Of a DNA stretch of 8,465 bases, positions 7,440 through 8,465 are shown in pieces; the first letter of the stretch is position 1, and each line of letters begins with the position of its first letter. The stretch comes from an uncultured Peptococcaceae bacterium. Lineage in GTDB: Bacteria; Bacillota; Peptococcia; Peptococcales; Peptococcaceae. The notes below the pieces were generated by a model. That model had not been told where the DNA came from, made no database searches, and saw only the letters and a list, made by a program, of their open reading frames with translations. Where the stretch lies: NCBI GenBank assembly GCA_958451915.1, contig CAUDRX010000093.1:1-8465 (forward strand). Direction: 5' to 3'. Made by a program: the position numbers and the translations under genes.

Positions 7440-7515
7440 TGTCAAGGTCATGGATGAGCTGCAACAGCTCATTGACAAGCTGGAGGCGATCGCCGGGGAG
7501 GAGGCTGAGGCATGA
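7432..7515 (+). CDS. Small 27-residue ORF coupled to the tail-fibre gene
   Basis: An ATG at 7432 opens 27 codons ending in TGA at 7513-7515. The peptide is acidic and helix-prone: a short MDDVKV lead, then MDELQQLIDKLEAIAGE with hydrophobic residues at i, i+3/4 spacing that could make an amphipathic or coiled-coil helix, and a Glu/Ala end. GAGAGGAG at 7415-7422 gives a good ribosome binding site with 9-base spacing. The start overlaps the end of the fibre-adaptor gene by 8 bases and the stop overlaps the next ATG (ATGA). It also carries GGGGAGGAGG, which serves the next gene. I do not recognise a family. It may be a real small tail protein (short ORFs such as xkdX occur here in PBSX relatives) or merely a leader that couples translation. 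Confidence 0.55.
   Translation: MDDVKVMDELQQLIDKLEAIAGEEAEA
7495..7504 (+). promoter_or_regulatory. Strong ribosome binding site for the propeller gene
   Basis: GGGGAGGAGG lies 7 bases before the ATG at 7512, within the 27-residue ORF. It supports the start of the propeller gene and its coupling to the small ORF through the ATGA overlap. Confidence 0.7.
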
Positions 7516-8159
7516 ACGTCAAAGAGAAGGACCTCGTGCATAAGGCGCTGGGGTTGGCTGAGAGTGTTGGGAGCAGGGTTGAGCGTGGGTATTGGCTTGC
7601 AGATGGGAAAACGCCGGGACCATTGCCAACAATTAGCAATTCCTACGTAGATATCGTTGGCGGTAACGGCATTTATATTGCGCTAAAAGATTTTGAATCA
7701 ACCTCATATTACAGAACAACCGACGGCGCAAGTTCATGGACAAATTATTCTTTTCCCGCCCCTATTTATCACCGCGATTTGCAAATTGTCTATGGTCAAG
7801 GCGTATTTGTCGGAAAGCAAAGCGGCGACGATGCTGTCTATTATTCCACAGATGGAATCGATTGGACAGCTGGAGCCGTACCAGCTGAAATACCTGAATA
7901 CAACGAAACTCTTTTCTACGGCTTGAATGCCTTTTGGGTGTTTGGTGGCGTTAATAATACCGACAGAAGCAAGACCATCCGCAGCACTGACGGCGGCAAA
8001 ACATGGCAGACGGTTGGATGTAGCGGGCTTTATAACAGCAGCTCTGCCGGTGAAGATAGCTTTTCATTTGATCCGGATACAAACACTTTTGTTTCAGGAT
8101 GCGCCAATGAATGTGTGTATGTGAGCAAAGACGGTATAAATTGGGATCAGCTTGACTGA
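7512..8159 (+). CDS. Asp-box (BNR-like) beta-propeller tail-fibre / receptor-binding protein, interrupted by in-frame TGA
   Basis: A 215-residue product by conventional reading. Residues 1-30 are helical and probably attach to the fibre or baseplate. From about 40 it is beta-rich with four Asp-box-like turns: RTTDGASSW (68-76), STDGIDW (112-118), STDGGKTW (158-165, the canonical S-x-D-x-G-x-T-W form) and SKDGINW (205-211). Their Asp residues are 43-47 apart, about one propeller blade each. Asp boxes are structural turns in sialidase-like propellers; no sialidase catalytic set is visible, so glycan or surface binding is more likely than hydrolysis. Its place at the operon's distal end fits a receptor-binding protein. 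TGA at 8157-8159 falls just after the fourth box, while the same frame stays open to the window edge with similar composition, so the product is probably truncated or the stop is not real. G+C drops to about 40% from near 7610. Confidence 0.75.
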   Translation: MNVKEKDLVHKALGLAESVGSRVERGYWLADGKTPGPLPTISNSYVDIVGGNGIYIALKDFESTSYYRTTDGASSWTNYSFPAPIYHRDLQIVYGQGVFVGKQSGDDAVYYSTDGIDWTAGAVPAEIPEYNETLFYGLNAFWVFGGVNNTDRSKTIRSTDGGKTWQTVGCSGLYNSSSAGEDSFSFDPDTNTFVSGCANECVYVSKDGINWDQLD

Positions 8160-8465
8160 TCAAATTACGGTTTCGGCACACTTTGCGCTGGTGGTGGGTA
8201 TGCCATAATGGGTGTAAGCGGGAGTTATACTTCGGACTATGGATTGCAATATTTTAACCTTGAAACGGGCGAAGCAAAATGGATTGGCAACCGTGATTAT
8301 TCTGGTAGTTTTATCAAGTATTTTGGTGACGGCGAGTTTTATTTCATCGGTAGTCAGGTAACATCGAAAACGCGCAATTTATATAAGTTTGATACATCCA
8401 CTTTAAGCGTTTCTGTGGTCACGTCTTTTACATCGACAGATTCGGATAAAGGCTTTTTCCTTGGT
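8160..8465 (+). pseudogene. In-frame continuation of the propeller gene after the TGA (open to window end)
   Basis: Codons 217 onward of the same frame run 102 triplets without a stop to the last base. The translation is beta-rich and propeller-like: YGFGTLCAGGGYAIMG, then LQYFNLETGEAKWIG, FGDGEFYFIG and LYKFDTSTLSVSVV, with the alternating aromatic, Gly and Ser/Thr pattern of the part before the stop. Asp boxes are not obvious here, but repeated strand-turn units remain. Composition is equally AT-rich (21 of 60 bases are G or C at 8341-8400). An in-frame ATG at 8208 has only a weak GGTGG upstream, so separate translation looks unlikely. The best reading is the distal half of one gene split by a nonsense codon; a sequencing error or recoded stop cannot be excluded. 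Confidence 0.65.

Noticed and set aside
8157..8159. Alternative genetic code (TGA read as Trp) for the whole element
   Set aside because: TGA ends several genes here at sensible domain ends just before or within the next start, and the Trp codons of the recognised motifs are TGG.
7512..8465. Diversity-generating retroelement target or invertible fibre cassette
   Set aside because: No template repeat, reverse transcriptase, recombinase gene or inverted repeat was seen in the window; the 3' flank would have to be examined.

Overview
The window is a compact, single-strand tail-assembly operon of a contractile-tailed (myovirus-type) phage, prophage or phage-tail-like particle. It follows the gene order of the Bacillus subtilis PBSX xkdO-P-Q-R-S-T-U-V block: tape measure, LysM baseplate protein, tail hub, DUF2577 protein, DUF2634/gp25-like protein, baseplate J, DUF2313 protein, then tail-fibre genes. 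The families, the strong AAGGAGG-type ribosome binding sites and the use of TTG and ATG starts point to a Bacillota (Firmicutes) host. A fairly GC-rich lineage, for example in Negativicutes or Clostridia, would fit, but nothing here fixes the genus. Integrase, lysogeny, capsid and lysis genes are not in the window, so an intact phage cannot be told from a defective prophage or tailocin.

Layout: 2-1672 is the 3' part of the tape measure. 1688-6913 carries six tail-tube-end and baseplate genes with almost no intergenic DNA; most stops overlap or nearly touch the next start, so translational coupling is likely. The hub protein (2427-4358) carries a cell-wall-degrading extension: a lysozyme-like domain followed by an M23 (LytM) metallopeptidase with its zinc and catalytic residues in place. 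The contracting tail would thus deliver both a glycan-cutting and a peptide-cutting activity on one polypeptide. From 6897 the operon moves into host-recognition genes: a short fibre/adaptor-like protein with two LDSxGKxPSxQLP repeats, a 27-residue coupled small ORF, and an Asp-box (BNR-like) beta-propeller protein.

Two things stand out at the 3' end. Base composition falls from about 60% G+C to 35-40% shortly after the start of the propeller gene (near 7610), which suggests the receptor-binding part was acquired from a different source. The propeller frame is then cut by a single in-frame TGA (8157-8159), yet stays open and propeller-like for 102 more codons to the window edge. This could be a nonsense mutation, a sequencing error, or less likely a recoded stop.

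No RNA gene, CRISPR array, insertion sequence, promoter or terminator could be supported. Every stretch is coding or within a few bases of a gene. I see a well-armed but recognisable contractile tail module rather than a wholly new system.
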